From positions 10,093,105 through 10,157,104 of the forward strand of contig OX453280.1 of NCBI GenBank assembly GCA_949710005.1: 64,000 nt of DNA, read 5' to 3'. The translations under genes were made by a program, and so were the position numbers. Below the pieces are notes generated by a model. The model ran no database searches. It worked only from the letters and a program-made list of their open reading frames with translations, and was not told the DNA's origin. The first letter of the stretch is position 1; each line of letters starts with the position of its first letter. This document shows, piece after piece, positions 42,740 to 53,015 of this stretch. This DNA comes from Ricordea florida (lineage: Eukaryota > Cnidaria > Anthozoa > Corallimorpharia > Ricordeidae).

Positions 42740-43312
42740 CGTCCATATTACGTTGTTCTTCTGGTTCCAGTTCATCGCCTGAACAGTCTGAATAATCCAC
42801 TGGTATTGTTTCCTCCATCTCCTCTTCGTCAGAAGCTCTGACTAAGGTTTCATGCAGAGGTCGTCCTTCGGGCTCGAACACTACATCATCACTGGGACAA
42901 TGATCACGAATGATTGTTTTTCCAGTCTTTGACGGAGTTGGGAATGAGTCAAGGCTGTCATCAGAGAAACCGAGCAACATTAAACCACCTTCCTTCGATG
43001 CTTGATTTTGATGGAAACGTTTCGCTGGACTCGTCACTCGAAAACCCGATAAAACTGCAGTTTAGATGTTTTTGTTCACCTTCCATCTTTCTTGAAGTTT
43101 AGGTAGTAATTACCAAACTCGATCACTGTTTCCGAATTTATAATGATCCCGAGCGGAGGTACTTTACTTATCGTGATTGGCAGATTCTCCAATGTAAAGC
43201 CGAACGCACGCAAAGTATGTAGCTCACTGTTATCACAAGATAAATCAATGCTCAGTTCACGAAACATGTTTAGTACATGTATAGCAAAAAAACTGCAAGC
43301 AGAACACTCCAT
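42740..43312 (-). CDS. Putative exons of an unrecognised acidic protein
   Basis: Two - strand open frames. 43312-43076 begins MECSACSFFAIHVLNMFREL and runs to FKKDGR. The second (about 43058-42740) has FSDDSLDSFPTPSKTGKT and a very acidic end (VDYSDCSGDELEPEE). It closes at a strong donor, ATGGACG before GTAAGC at 42739-42734, in phase 1. The two frames differ and no convincing intron of normal size joins them, so either an exon boundary or a frameshift lies at about 43040-43077. The start at 43312 faces away from the + strand start at 43813, giving a ~500 bp shared promoter region. Confidence 0.4.
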
Positions 43313-43812
43313 TTTGTAAATACACAGAATGGGAGACGTAGCACAACGCAGAAATGGAAGTCGTTACTTGAACGAAGCCATTCTGGAAGAATACAAATCA
43401 AACGTGACCTCGAGACTGATTGCCCAGACTACTGATCAAACAGTCATGAACTCACGATTTTGAATTTGATATGGTAGCTCTCGTGACCTTTGTCACGTTC
43501 ATCAAATCGACAGATGTCTGCATGTAGTAATGGTTTGGGCATGAAATCGAAAAAAAAACATGTATATTATATGGGGTAAGGTAAATGCTAAGAAAGGTCG
43601 AGCCGTTCACCACTAGCAATCGGGAGAAGCGCACATCTTGTACCATGTATCATCACACCTGACGAATGACGAAATCAAGATCGCCTTTTGCGAACACGAA
43701 CAGGCAGTTAGTCGTGCGTGACATGATCTCAGCGCCCTACTGAGTTTCATCATCGCGCACTCAAATTAATCTACTACTTTTTAAAAAAGAGCTTTCACTA
43801 CAGAGCCTAAGC
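43313..43812. promoter_or_regulatory. Possible bidirectional promoter region
   Basis: 500 bp between two diverging putative first exons (- at 43312, + at 43813). No TATA box near either start. Inferred from geometry only. Confidence 0.25.
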
Positions 43813-44049
43813 ATGGCGAGAGAAAAAAAGGCACCGAGCAAGTCACCGTATAAAGCAAATATAAGAGTTATGCAATGTTGCAGTCCACCAAAGGCGACAA
43901 ATCTATGGTCAATCAAGATTCAAGACGATGAGGCATACTTTTATCAGAACAACGCCCGACTTGCATATTACGGAAAGACATATTCGGCGGTGAAGAACGT
44001 TTCCGTCTTTGAACACAAAGTTAGCCACAAAATGATTCAAGCAGTGGAG
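43813..44049 (+). CDS. Putative first exon, basic protein not recognised
   Basis: ATG 43813 opens a basic start (MAREKKAPSKSPYKANIRVM) followed by a compact region (YFYQNNARLAYYGKTYSAVK). It reaches a good donor GTGGAG before GTATG at about 44049/44050, after which the frame degrades into T-rich intron-like sequence. About 79 codons. No partner exon found downstream. Confidence 0.4.
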
Positions 44050-44103
44050 GTATGTTTTTTCCGTTTATAGATAATTTTTTTTCGACTCAAGTGCCATTTC
44101 TTC

Positions 44104-44334
44104 TTACTTTGAAGCCGTGAGTAAGCGCCAAAAAAAGACACTATTGTAACCGCCTCTTATGCAAACATAACAGTTTTTTATTCTATCAGCGTTTACCGGA
44201 ATAGGACTAAGCATTCTGCCTTTATTACAAAACCGCATCAGTTTGTCTTGTATTCTTTCTTTCATCAAATTGACTGTAAACTTCTGAGATAGCCGAGGCT
44301 GCCTTTTAGTCAAGGGTCGAGGGTAGCATTTCAA
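44104..44334 (-). CDS. Weak exon-like segment on - strand
   Basis: The frame reads LLKCYPRPLTKRQPRLSQKF then MKERIQDKLMRFCNKGRMLS, ending near a possible donor CCG before GTAAAC at about 44200. Basic and plausible as coding, but no known family. Confidence 0.2.
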   Translation of the reverse strand: MKCYPRPLTKRQPRLSQKFTVNLMKERIQDKLMRFCNKGRMLSPIPVNADRIKNCYVCIRGGYNSVFFWRLLTASK

Positions 44335-44711
44335 GAGTCCCTTTTTACCGAATCAAAGTAGGACTATGGTGAACTCGTGGATATGTTTACAAAACAGAGA
44401 AAAAAGAAATAATTTAAAAATTACAGAGGTGTTTTTTCAGAGTTGTGATTGAATGAACTTGAAGATAATTTTAATAATCTATAATCACAACATAAAAGTG
44501 ACCAGGGAGCTGAGTAGCTTTTTGAAATAAACATACAGTGAGTACATGACGCCAATCATTTGACTACACTAGGCATCAGTTATAAGGCAGGTGGCAAGCA
44601 TACAGTTGTTAAAAAATTTGATAACTTAACATAAGGGTACAGGATTAAATGGCACCGAAACCAAATGTAGTTCTCGTATCCTGCTGCTCACTGTCTGTGA
44701 GTTCAAAGTTT

Positions 44712-44927
44712 CTAACACATGTAACAGGGTCCTTCTGAATAAGGTCTGAATTTTGTTGCCATGACATTGTCAATTTTATTATCATTATAGTTTTTGTTGT
44801 CTACAAGTCTATTCAATGTATTCAACAGAAATATCCACCTTGATTCTGCAGCTGATAATGAACAAAACCATGTAAGATAGCCCAGCTGACGAATCATACC
44901 AAACAAGTCTTTCTTGCATTTTTGCAA
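44712..44927 (-). pseudogene. Helitron Rep-region fragment
   Basis: A 71-codon frame with [20 protein letters not shown] followed by [20 protein letters not shown]. The [13 protein letters not shown] segment is the conserved block upstream of the HUH site in Helitron Rep proteins of the canonical type, clearly different from the 10-13 kb copies, where the equivalent is PSFFVTISPYEW. It ends in a stop after PCYMC. So a second Helitron lineage left a remnant inside the inverted-repeat element. Confidence 0.7.
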
Positions 44928-45326
44928 AGTATGTTAGTGATGATCTTAAAATCCTTAAGACTCTCAATCCTTTATCAAGTTGAATTAGTTTATTTACATT
45001 ACCATCTCATTTTAGGTTATCAGTGGTATATATATTCAGCGTCTCACTTAAAAAAAATCACACTTGCCATCATTAATACAGCAATACATATTTGTTTTTA
45101 TCCTTATAACTTCTTGTTTTTACAATGTAAATGTGAGTCACACAACAGTAAGCAAAACAGGTTAGCCTATTTTTCCAACATGTCTACTTCAACACAATCT
45201 AGTTCACTTCAAGGTAAATTCGGAAATCAATACACAGAAAACTTTTCATTGTAACGGCTTGTGGTGTATTGTATATAATATAACACTTAATGCATTTTCT
45301 ACATGACTTACTGTTTTCGAACCCTT

Positions 45327-45478
45327 CAATGACTTTCTTACATTGTAACCTTCGTGGTTCTCCGTCACGGCAGCCGCCTCCATATTTACAAGTAAATGTT
45401 GACATACTTCTTGGCCGTCCCAATACTTCTACAACTCCATTCCTGTTAGTACTAACACTTAAATCAGTAGAAAAGTCC
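45327..45478 (-). CDS. Putative exon, Cys/Gly-rich with GRPRS motif
   Basis: On the - strand an acceptor GCATGTAG is followed by an open frame with GRPRSMSTFTCKYGGGCRDG and RRLQCKKVIEGFEN. It ends at a consensus donor AACA before GTAAGTC (about 45327). A GRP core resembles an AT-hook and the spaced Cys could bind metal. Gene unknown; it may be an upstream exon of the same - strand transcription unit as 42740-43312. Confidence 0.35.
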
Positions 45479-45599
45479 TACATGCGATGTTTCTTATCCA
45501 GGTTGGCCACAGAAGTTCTTCGGTTTCACATCATGGATTCGTCAATTTATTCTGTTTTCAGTAGTAGTTTCGTGCAATAACGAGTACTCATTTCGCTCA

Positions 45600-47160
45600 T
45601 ATAAGTTCTCATTCAAGTGCTAATTTCGCTCTATGAGTTCTCACCAAAGCTTACTACCTTAGCAAGAGATTTTCTCATCTTCAGATCACTTTCGAGCCAA
45701 CTGAAATTCATATACTGCTTGTAATCTTGGGGGCGGTCGATGGCGGTCGATGTCGGAAAAGCGAATAGTTATCATCTGTTCACGTTTAGCGCCTGGCCGA
45801 GTAAAAGGCTCATGAAATTCAGTCTCCAATTTGGTCATTGTCGTAACTGGAAACATTTAAACTCCTTTTGATTTTAGTAAGACCGCTAATGAGGCCCTGT
45901 TAGTGAGGTTCTTTATGTCGCGCGTCTGAGTTTCAAACCTTTTCACGTCGCAATTTCCGAAGGTCGAAGGTCGCTGTCGTAATTTCCCGTGAGCGGCTCG
46001 TCGTTCGTCGTCATTTCAGGTCCTTCATGTCGCCGTTTCAAGGCCATGTTGCTTGTCGAAATTTACCCCTAACAGGGCCTCGCTAATCGTCCTCTTAAGC
46101 TACAAAATCATTACAAACTCTGGCAACGGTACGATACACTTTCAGCGTGAACTTTCATCAACAGACTTCCGTGACTTCGGTCACGACAATTGTCGTCTTC
46201 ATATCGGTGCCCCCGAGTTCTATCCGACTAATTACGAAGTGTGTCTACACTGGAGTGAGTGAGTGAGTGAGTGAGTGAGTGAGTGAGTGAGTGAGTGAGT
46301 GACAATTTGCATATCGAAGTCCCCACAAAAACTCGCAAATACGCTTCGCGTATCCACGAGTTAAAAAGGTCTTAAGAATGAATTCAATTGAGATGATACA
46401 TAAACTAAGAAAGTAATCAACTATGATCGCTGTCTTTAGATTTGGGGGAGCTTGAAATGCCCAAGAAACGACATTCTAAACGCAGGGATGCATGTAAGTT
46501 TCCTGGGAAAATTAAATTCTTTTAGCACGAAGTAAATATATTTCCGAGTCACCCAATGTTGACCTTTGCCCCTTTTTATGCAGTAAGGACATTTTAGCAG
46601 AGTAAGTCACCTTATTGTAATTTGCTCATATGAATTGAAAAAATATTATATTGGTGACGACAAAATATGCTTAAATCATCACTAAGACGTATATTTCTAT
46701 ACTCTTGCAATTTCATTGCGTTACACAATTTGACACGTGTTGTACGAACTAAGATAACGTAACTGTCAAGTTTGTCGATTCATCATACACAGTGGTGAAA
46801 CCATTCCCTTTATCCGCTACTGATACAGCTTGGTGAATAGAAAAAAATGGACGAAAGGATAGCTGCTTCGATGATTTAAAAGTACTTTACATTTACATGA
46901 TTCCGTAAGGTTATTAGATTAAATATTTGTTTGAAGGTTGGTGTTTGTCGAAGTAAAATGTTCAATGGCGCATCACCAGAAGCATTTGAAGACCCGTCGA
47001 CACCAAAGGCTGATTGTAGAGACAAAAGTGCAACTATCCTCGGAAAAAGTATATATTTATAATATCTTAAAGACATTCTCCACTGGCAAGCGGTGGCAAT
47101 TCGCATTACATAAAGAGTCGAAGTTTGTCTACACCTAAGGAAATGCGAGGCTGACGTAGT
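45600..47160. other. No supported gene; GAGT microsatellite
   Basis: Mixed-composition sequence with short open frames only. A GAGT tetranucleotide run occupies 46253-46301. Confidence 0.5.
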
Positions 47161-47300
47161 CATGCTTCAGTTAAAGGCGCAATCAAAAATGGCAGAAATT
47201 GTGTTAGAATTGTCAATGATAGAGAAAACTTTCAACGCATAAAGTTTTCTGTAGCCGAAGAAACAAAGGAATTGCGGAGCGCATCAGTTTCAAGCTGTTA

Positions 47301-47540
47301 AGGGACGGACCAATAGAAAAGTGATCGGGGGGGGGGGGGGGTGGGGAAAAAACAAAAAAAAATTCATGCAGAAGGAAGGTCCAATTGTGACTTTTTCACA
47401 CGTAGTAAAAATAATTCGTGCGGAGGGGTTCACCTGAAAAAAAAAATCCTGCACAAGCAGTGAGGGAAAAAAAAAATTCCTGCAAGCTGAAAATTCCCCA
47501 CCCCCACCCCCCCTCATCACTTTTCTAATGGTCCGTCCCT
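47301..47540. mobile_element. 240 bp MITE, copy 1
   Basis: Terminal inverted repeat of about 30 bp: AGGGACGGACCAATAGAAAA at the left, its near reverse complement TTTTCTAATGGTCCGTCCCT at the right, each next to a G or C homopolymer. The interior has alternating AAAAAATTCCTGCA and AAAATTCATGCA blocks. A second copy is at 59187-59477. The target duplication is not clear (TTA/AAA at the edges). Confidence 0.88.
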
Positions 47541-47839
47541 AAAGAGAGAGGACATTCAACTCTGTGTCAGTTGAAATCATTGTGGAATGCTTAAGTTAGA
47601 TCATCTTTATTTCGGCATTGAATCATTTGTATGCAGAATTGCAAGGGATTAAACTTCTCTCTCTACGGTTGTGTTAAGTTTATCTGTTAGTACTAATTAA
47701 CCAAGCTTCAAGTTACCATTTGCTTCACCTTTTTCATGCTATCAATTGCAATTTCATGTCGTCGAAAACACTTACTCGACGGCTCAGGAGAAGTTAACGC
47801 CATTAGTGTAAGCCAACTGAAACATAATGTTTTGGCTGC

Positions 47840-48290
47840 GAAAAACGGATTCCAACCAGGCTATCCGTCGGCAAAATGGGCATTTCGCGTCAAAAGCAAT
47901 AGGAATTGAGATTTCTGGCTCTGAAAATAGGACTCGAAAGTGTGCATCGCCTTCCGCAATTCTCGGTAGACTTAAAGTTATCCTCATCATAAAAAAAGTA
48001 AGTATAAAGGGGCGAAAATCGGGCTCAAAAAAAGCATTGTCGGCCACAATTGTAACATGGTATGGTGAAAGAAAAATTTTGGGTCCGATTTTCGGACCCA
48101 AAATTTTTCTTTCACCATAAATTTTGGGTCCGAAAATCGGACCCAAAATTTTTATAAATGTTGGACTGAAAGAAAAATTTGGTTCCGAAAATCGGACAAA
48201 GAAATAATCCCATCTTCGGCCACAATCAAAACAAGGTGCCTGAGTTAGAAAAAGGAAGAATTTGGGTCCAAAAATCGGACTTAAGTCATA
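47840..48290 (-). repeat. Right subterminal array of GAGTCCGATTTTCGGACC
   Basis: Seven copies of the same motif as 39666-39979, six on the - strand (about 47848, 47921, 48014, 48126, 48183, 48267) and one on the + strand (48078). The pair at 48068-48145 forms a strong palindrome with GGTGAAAGAAAAATTTTGGG arms. The net inverted orientation relative to the left array supports these being the two ends of one element. Confidence 0.82.
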
Positions 48291-48565
48291 ATGATATTTT
48301 ATGAGAAAAAAAGGTAAAATATAAGATATCCTGCGGAATAACTTAAAGAAATAAAACGACACTTTTAATTTTTTTAAAAGACTTGTTTCGACATAGTTGT
48401 GTCATCTAAAGTTGTGAATGAGCTGCGGAATCCACTTAAAGTCCGCATAAAATTGACCAAGGAAAGCGAGTTTGATTTCTCGGTGAATTTATTCCGACAG
48501 AATAAAGGCATTATCTTGCATTTTAAAAAATAGCGAGGTCAAAAACATAAGATCTCGCTATTTTT

Positions 48566-48614
48566 AACGGAATTTTCCTAAATTGGAAAAGGACGATTTA
48601 GTTTGGAACGCCTT
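48566..48614 (-). repeat. Right terminal inverted repeat
   Basis: Reverse complement of the left end (39210-39258); followed by CAAG. Confidence 0.8.
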
Positions 48615-48618
48615 CAAG

Positions 48619-49550
48619 CCTAAAAGCGGGGCTCCCGTTTAGTACTTCCATTTCACTTTGAACTGTAAAAGCATTCTAAAATATTGCGAAGGAATTCACA
48701 AACGTTTTTAACTAAAGTTAAGTGTCGAGGTCGGTTAACTTGCTATGATTTTTGTCTAAACTTTCGTCTGCCATTAGTACGGTCTTTCTACCTACAAAGT
48801 CATGGAGTATATTCTACAAAAAACACAAATTATCAATGTACTGCATTCTATTCCTGATGAAATTAACCATTCTATTTGCGTAAATGTATTTAAAAGATTT
48901 GTACACGCTACTGGGAAATGCAGGACTCAACTCTTGTCATTTTCGTGTTAAAACGAACACCTCGGTAAAATAAATGGTTACTCCAAGCAGGGTGCAAAGA
49001 AAATTAATTTTACAGATTGCCCTTCGGGCAAGCTGTAACCAACATCTACCAGCCCGAAAAACATTTTTCGCGAGAATGAAAAAATAGTTTAAAAAATTAC
49101 TGCCTTCATTTATTCACTACAATCAGCTGTAGTTACTTAACAAAAGAAAGAAATAACCGTAGAAGTGTGAACTATAAGTAGACCTGGTCCAACGCAACAC
49201 GTGAATGACTAACATACATTTGAGACATTTTACAAGTTAGAAGAACATTTTTTACGAAAACAACGGCGTTGAAACCAAAGTTCTCAATCGACACACTAAA
49301 TGACAACGTCGACAACGCGAAAAGCTGCCAGTGAAAGCGCTACATTCTGCAATTTGCCGCCAAGAGAAAATTCCCGTGGGAGTATTTCTTAGCCGTCGAC
49401 AGGGGAGATGTTTATATGATTAAAGGACATAAAAATTTGAAATCTTTCATCAGTTTGCTTCTCATTCAAAAGTAGTGCATTCAGAAGATCCTTTTTCTGA
49501 AGAAGGTTTGTTTAGAAGTCGGTTTTCCAAGTCAAGTGACAAGTTTAAGG
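48619..49550. other. No gene seen
   Basis: AT-rich, no sizeable open frame, no RNA gene or repeat recognised beyond short palindromes. Confidence 0.5.
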
Positions 49551-49611
49551 GAAAGTGAAAAGTGCGAGTGCTGAGTCACGCATCAGTCAGCAAATATTAT
49601 GCAGACAAAAC

Positions 49612-50127
49612 TTATGCAAATTTGTGGTCCATAGCACGGAGTCTTTCCACTTCTCGGCTTTTTTCGCTACAATTTTGTGTGTTTTCCACAGCACGGAGTC
49701 TTTCCGCTTCTCGGCTTTCTTCGCTAAAATTTTGTCTGTTTTCCACAGCACGGAGTCTTTCCGCTTCTCGGCTTTCTTCGCTAAAATTTTGTCTGTTTTC
49801 CACAGCACGGTGTCTTTCCGCTTCTCGGCTTTCTTCGCTAAAATTTTGTCTGTTTTCCACAGCACGGAGTCTTTCCGCTTCTCGGCTTTCTGCGCTAACA
49901 TTTTGTCTGTTTTCCACAGCACGAAGTCTTTCCGCTTCTCGGCATTCTTCGCTACAATTTTGTCTGTTTTCCACAGCACGGAATCTTTCCGCTTCTCGGC
50001 GTTCTTCGTTAACATTTTGTCTATTTTCTCGAGCCCGGACTCTTTCTGATTGTCGGCGTTCTTCGCTATAATTTCGTCTCGTTTCTCTTTCCCGAGCGCG
50101 CCTTCTTTGGCGATCTACTTCGCTCAT
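49612..50127 (-). CDS. Protein of ~20-residue repeats (RAVENRQNFSEESREAERL), possible exon
   Basis: From ATG 50127, 171 codons made of about eight 20-residue units of Arg/Glu-rich helix, preceded by MSEVDRQRRRARERETRRN. At DNA level this is a 60 bp tandem repeat (49620-50060). Several frames stay open because 60 is a multiple of three, but only the - strand frame starts with a natural non-repeat Met region that merges smoothly into the repeat. Similar charged RE-rich repeats occur at the N-terminus of some Helitron/Pif1-type and other transposon proteins in cnidarians, from memory. A long single helix or coiled coil is predicted. Confidence 0.5.
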   Translation of the reverse strand: MSEVDRQRRRARERETRRNYSEERRQSERVRARENRQNVNEERREAERFRAVENRQNCSEECREAERLRAVENRQNVSAESREAERLRAVENRQNFSEESREAERHRAVENRQNFSEESREAERLRAVENRQNFSEESREAERLRAVENTQNCSEKSREVERLRAMDHKFA

Positions 50128-50640
50128 TCTTCCTCAGTTAATTTTTGCTCTCTTTCCCGTTGCTCTTCACCTGAACCCTGTGTTCTGCAAATTATATTTT
50201 CTCTGCTATTGTTTGTTGACATAGCAATAGAAATTGTTTCGTTTATCCTTTAGTAAAACTTTAACAGTGTAGAGTAGTAATATTGTGTCTCAAAAAGACA
50301 ATGAACTGAAAATTTCTTTTTCAGTCGTCAACGCAATTTCCCGCCAAAAGTATGCGGGCTACCAGAACAGCTTCCAAATAAATCACGTCACCTCGATGAG
50401 TTTACACATGAGCCCACAATATGGTCATGTGATGCTGATCAGTGGCTATCCCGTTTTGACAGCTGTCAATTGACCATATTGTGAATTAAATAAAAGATGT
50501 GGATTTGCCAAGACAAGCCTGAGATACCCCTCCCTTCCTTTTGATAGTCTCCCCTACCCTACCCGTACAATCTGTAGACGCGTACTTACGTATGTACGGA
50601 CGTACGGACGTACGTACGTACGTACGCGCGGTCAGTCACG
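50128..50640. other. Non-coding, with CGTA microsatellite
   Basis: No supported gene. A CGTA/CGGA tetranucleotide tract lies at 50580-50630. Confidence 0.5.
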
Positions 50641-50699
50641 TGACAACCAAACGAAAAGAGGTTGACCATATTCCATGAGTATGGGGCTCTGCTCCGCGA

Positions 50700-50900
50700 G
50701 CGCTTCGCGCGCGGGAGCCCCGCTAAAAATGATTGATATTGCCTCTTTTAACAAATCACTCAAGGCTACGTGGATTAAAAAATATCTAGATTCAGGAAAC
50801 CGTTTCAAATGGAAAAACGTCTTTGATCTGACGTTGGGAAAAAGGGGAAAAACCCTGTTGCTACCAAAAAAAGATGAAAAAATTGAGCTCAAAACCCATT
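50700..50900 (+). mobile_element. L1/Tx1-type LINE C-terminal fragment
   Basis: Encodes LKMIDIASFNKSLKATWIKK then a segment with RFKWKNVFDLTLGKRGKTLL, the post-RT region of Tx1/L1-type LINEs. Preceded by CGCTTCGCGCGCGGGAGCCC, a GC-rich short repeat. It corresponds to the part missing from the 36956-39200 copy but is not contiguous with it. Confidence 0.7.
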
Positions 50901-51783
50901 AGCCATGGAAAGCTGTTTTGACCTTGTTAGGCCTCATCAGCATGGCACAGCTTGTAACTCTTAAGGATAACAAGTATATCCAGGCAAATCACATGAAGGT
51001 TACGTGGAGCGAACGAAAGCGTGGAACGAAATGGTAGTTCGAACACGACAGTATCAAATCACAAGATTTGTTACATCCAAGAGACGGAATCAACTTGTAG
51101 ACACTTGAAAATTACTTGGTTGAAGTTAGTCAATGTTGTTGTCGGTCGTCGATTGTCGATTCTGTATTGTCAGTTCGAACTGAAATGCGACAATCAAAAC
51201 CTAATTAGCTAATAAACGTACCTAAATGCATAAGATAGGAGATACAATAGACGAAACAAGTAATGGTCCTTCTAACTATCGATAAGGTAAAAAATGATGA
51301 GACTAAACTTAACATCGCGATACAACAGAATGAAATATAACTAAAAAAACCTTGTGAGTACTAGGCTCCACGCTATTCCTAAGGCGTGACAGAATTCTCC
51401 ACCTATGTTACCCTATATCTGTTGACAAATCAATCAACTAACCAACATAAAGACTAACAAAGGATAACAAAGGCTAACTTACTTTGGTCCACACGCCTGC
51501 ACCAAGAACCTGTGGTGAGTGTAGCGGTAGAGAAGTAGTGTGAATAGAAAGAAAAAGGCCAAGTGCCACAACGATGCCAACACGATGGCGTCCACACTAA
51601 AACTGAAATCGCTTTCCGAAAAGCCGTCTAATGAATGCTATTTTTCGCAACTGTTACATGTAATTGTCAAAATAACCTTTTTTTGCGACACGTACGCGGT
51701 AACTGCAGGAGTACTTGCCACGATCACGTACTAGATAACGCATTTCTATTACGCGCGATAAATTGATTTGGTATATCTACCGG
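50901..51783. other. No gene seen
   Basis: Short open frames only (51021-51212, 51540-51734), no known motif. Confidence 0.5.
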
Positions 51784-53012
51784 ACGACATGATAATAATA
51801 ATAATAATAATACTAGATTTGTATAGCGCCATATCCATGGCTCATGGCGCTTTACAGTAAAAAAAAGTGTTATTAAAAATAAAATTTACATTAAAAATTT
51901 ACATCAGTGATAAAAAATTACTAACAGATAAAATAGCTAAGCTGTAAAAATGAAAGTAAAACTGGGAATCATTGAAACCATTAAATAAAAACTGACTTAC
52001 TTAACAAATTAACTAAGTAACTGACTAACTAACTAGCTAAACTATCTAATCTACTAATTAACTGACTAACCAAAAGTCTAGTTATAAAATTTGTTAAAAA
52101 GGTATGTTTTTATACAAGTCTTAAAATCTGATAGCGAGCCGCTCCCTCTTATATTGTTCGGAAGAGAGTTCCATAGGCTAGGTGCTACAAAAGAGAAACA
52201 CCTATGACCATAGCCTATTAAATTGACAGGTGGTACTTTCAAGAGGTTTTTAGAGGAGGATCGAAGATTTCTGGTTGGTACATAAGGCTCTAGCAGTTCA
52301 GTAATGTAATTAGGGGCCTGGGCGTTGAGCCCTTGATAGGTTAAAAGTAAAATCTTATAGTTGATGCGCTGGCTTATTGGAAGCCGTGTAGCTGCTTTAA
52401 GACCGGCTTGATATGATCGTATTTCCTTGTTCTAGTAACAACGCGAGCCGCAGCATTCTGGACATTTTGTAGGCGATCTATCAACAATTTTGGTAGTCCA
52501 TATAGAAGCGAGTTGGCGTTATCTAGTTTGGAAGTGATGAATGCGTGTACTAACTTTTCAGTGTCTGCTAGAGATAGACTGACTCTTACTGCTAATGTTT
52601 CTAAGATGGAAGAAACAGGCCTTGCAGGTACTGGTAACATGCTTTTCCAGTGACATGTGCTCATCAAAGATGACTCCAATGTTCCTTGCAGAAGTAGATG
52701 GCTCGATCTGTTCACCGACGTGGTCTATTGATGGGGGTGGACGGTGTCGTGCGCTCAAGATCAAAAGCTCCGTCTTTCCTCTGTTTAGTTTCAGCTTATT
52801 GCACACCATCCACGAGTCGATCTCAAAAACACATGCTTCTATTTTAGCTATAGAACCAGGTTGTTCAGCGTAGGTGAGCTTAAATGAGAGGTAGAGCTGG
52901 GTGTCATCGGCGTATAGATGGTAGTTAAGTCCGTGCTGTTTGATGATGTCCCCGATGGGCAATGTGTATAACAAATGCAGGATTGGCCCTAAAACGGATC
53001 CCTGGGGAACAC
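51784..53012 (-). mobile_element. L2/CR1-type LINE, 5' truncated
   Basis: On the - strand: [11 protein letters not shown] at ~53010-52978, the catalytic box [13 protein letters not shown] near 52905, then [15 protein letters not shown], and the thumb-like KLDNANSLLYGLPK and RLQNVQNAAARVVTR (52500-52440). The 3' end has TGGCGCTATACAAATCTAGT and a (ATT)n tail at 51790-51812. RT reads in two frames. Truncated at the VPQG motif, where the + strand polymerase relic begins. Confidence 0.88.
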
Positions 53013-53015
53013 CGC

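Larger units (their letters stand above)
39210..48614. mobile_element. 9.4 kb inverted-repeat element with subterminal palindrome arrays, unclassified
   Basis: The two ends match in inverted orientation: AAGGCGTTCCAAACTAAATC at 39210 and its reverse complement ending at 48614. There are 24 exact bases, then ~26 more at ~80%. Both are flanked by CAAG (39206-39209 and 48615-48618), a possible 4 bp target duplication. About 450 bp inside the left end and ~340 bp inside the right end lie arrays of the same 18 bp motif GAGTCCGATTTTCGGACC, pointing inward from both sides. TIR plus subterminal arrays is the architecture of cut-and-paste transposons with multi-site transposase binding. No transposase was recognised inside; interior segments are listed separately. 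Confidence 0.7.

Noticed and set aside
49620-50060. CRISPR-like 60 bp repeat
   Set aside because: Whole units are repeated with no variable spacers; coding-type periodicity explains it.
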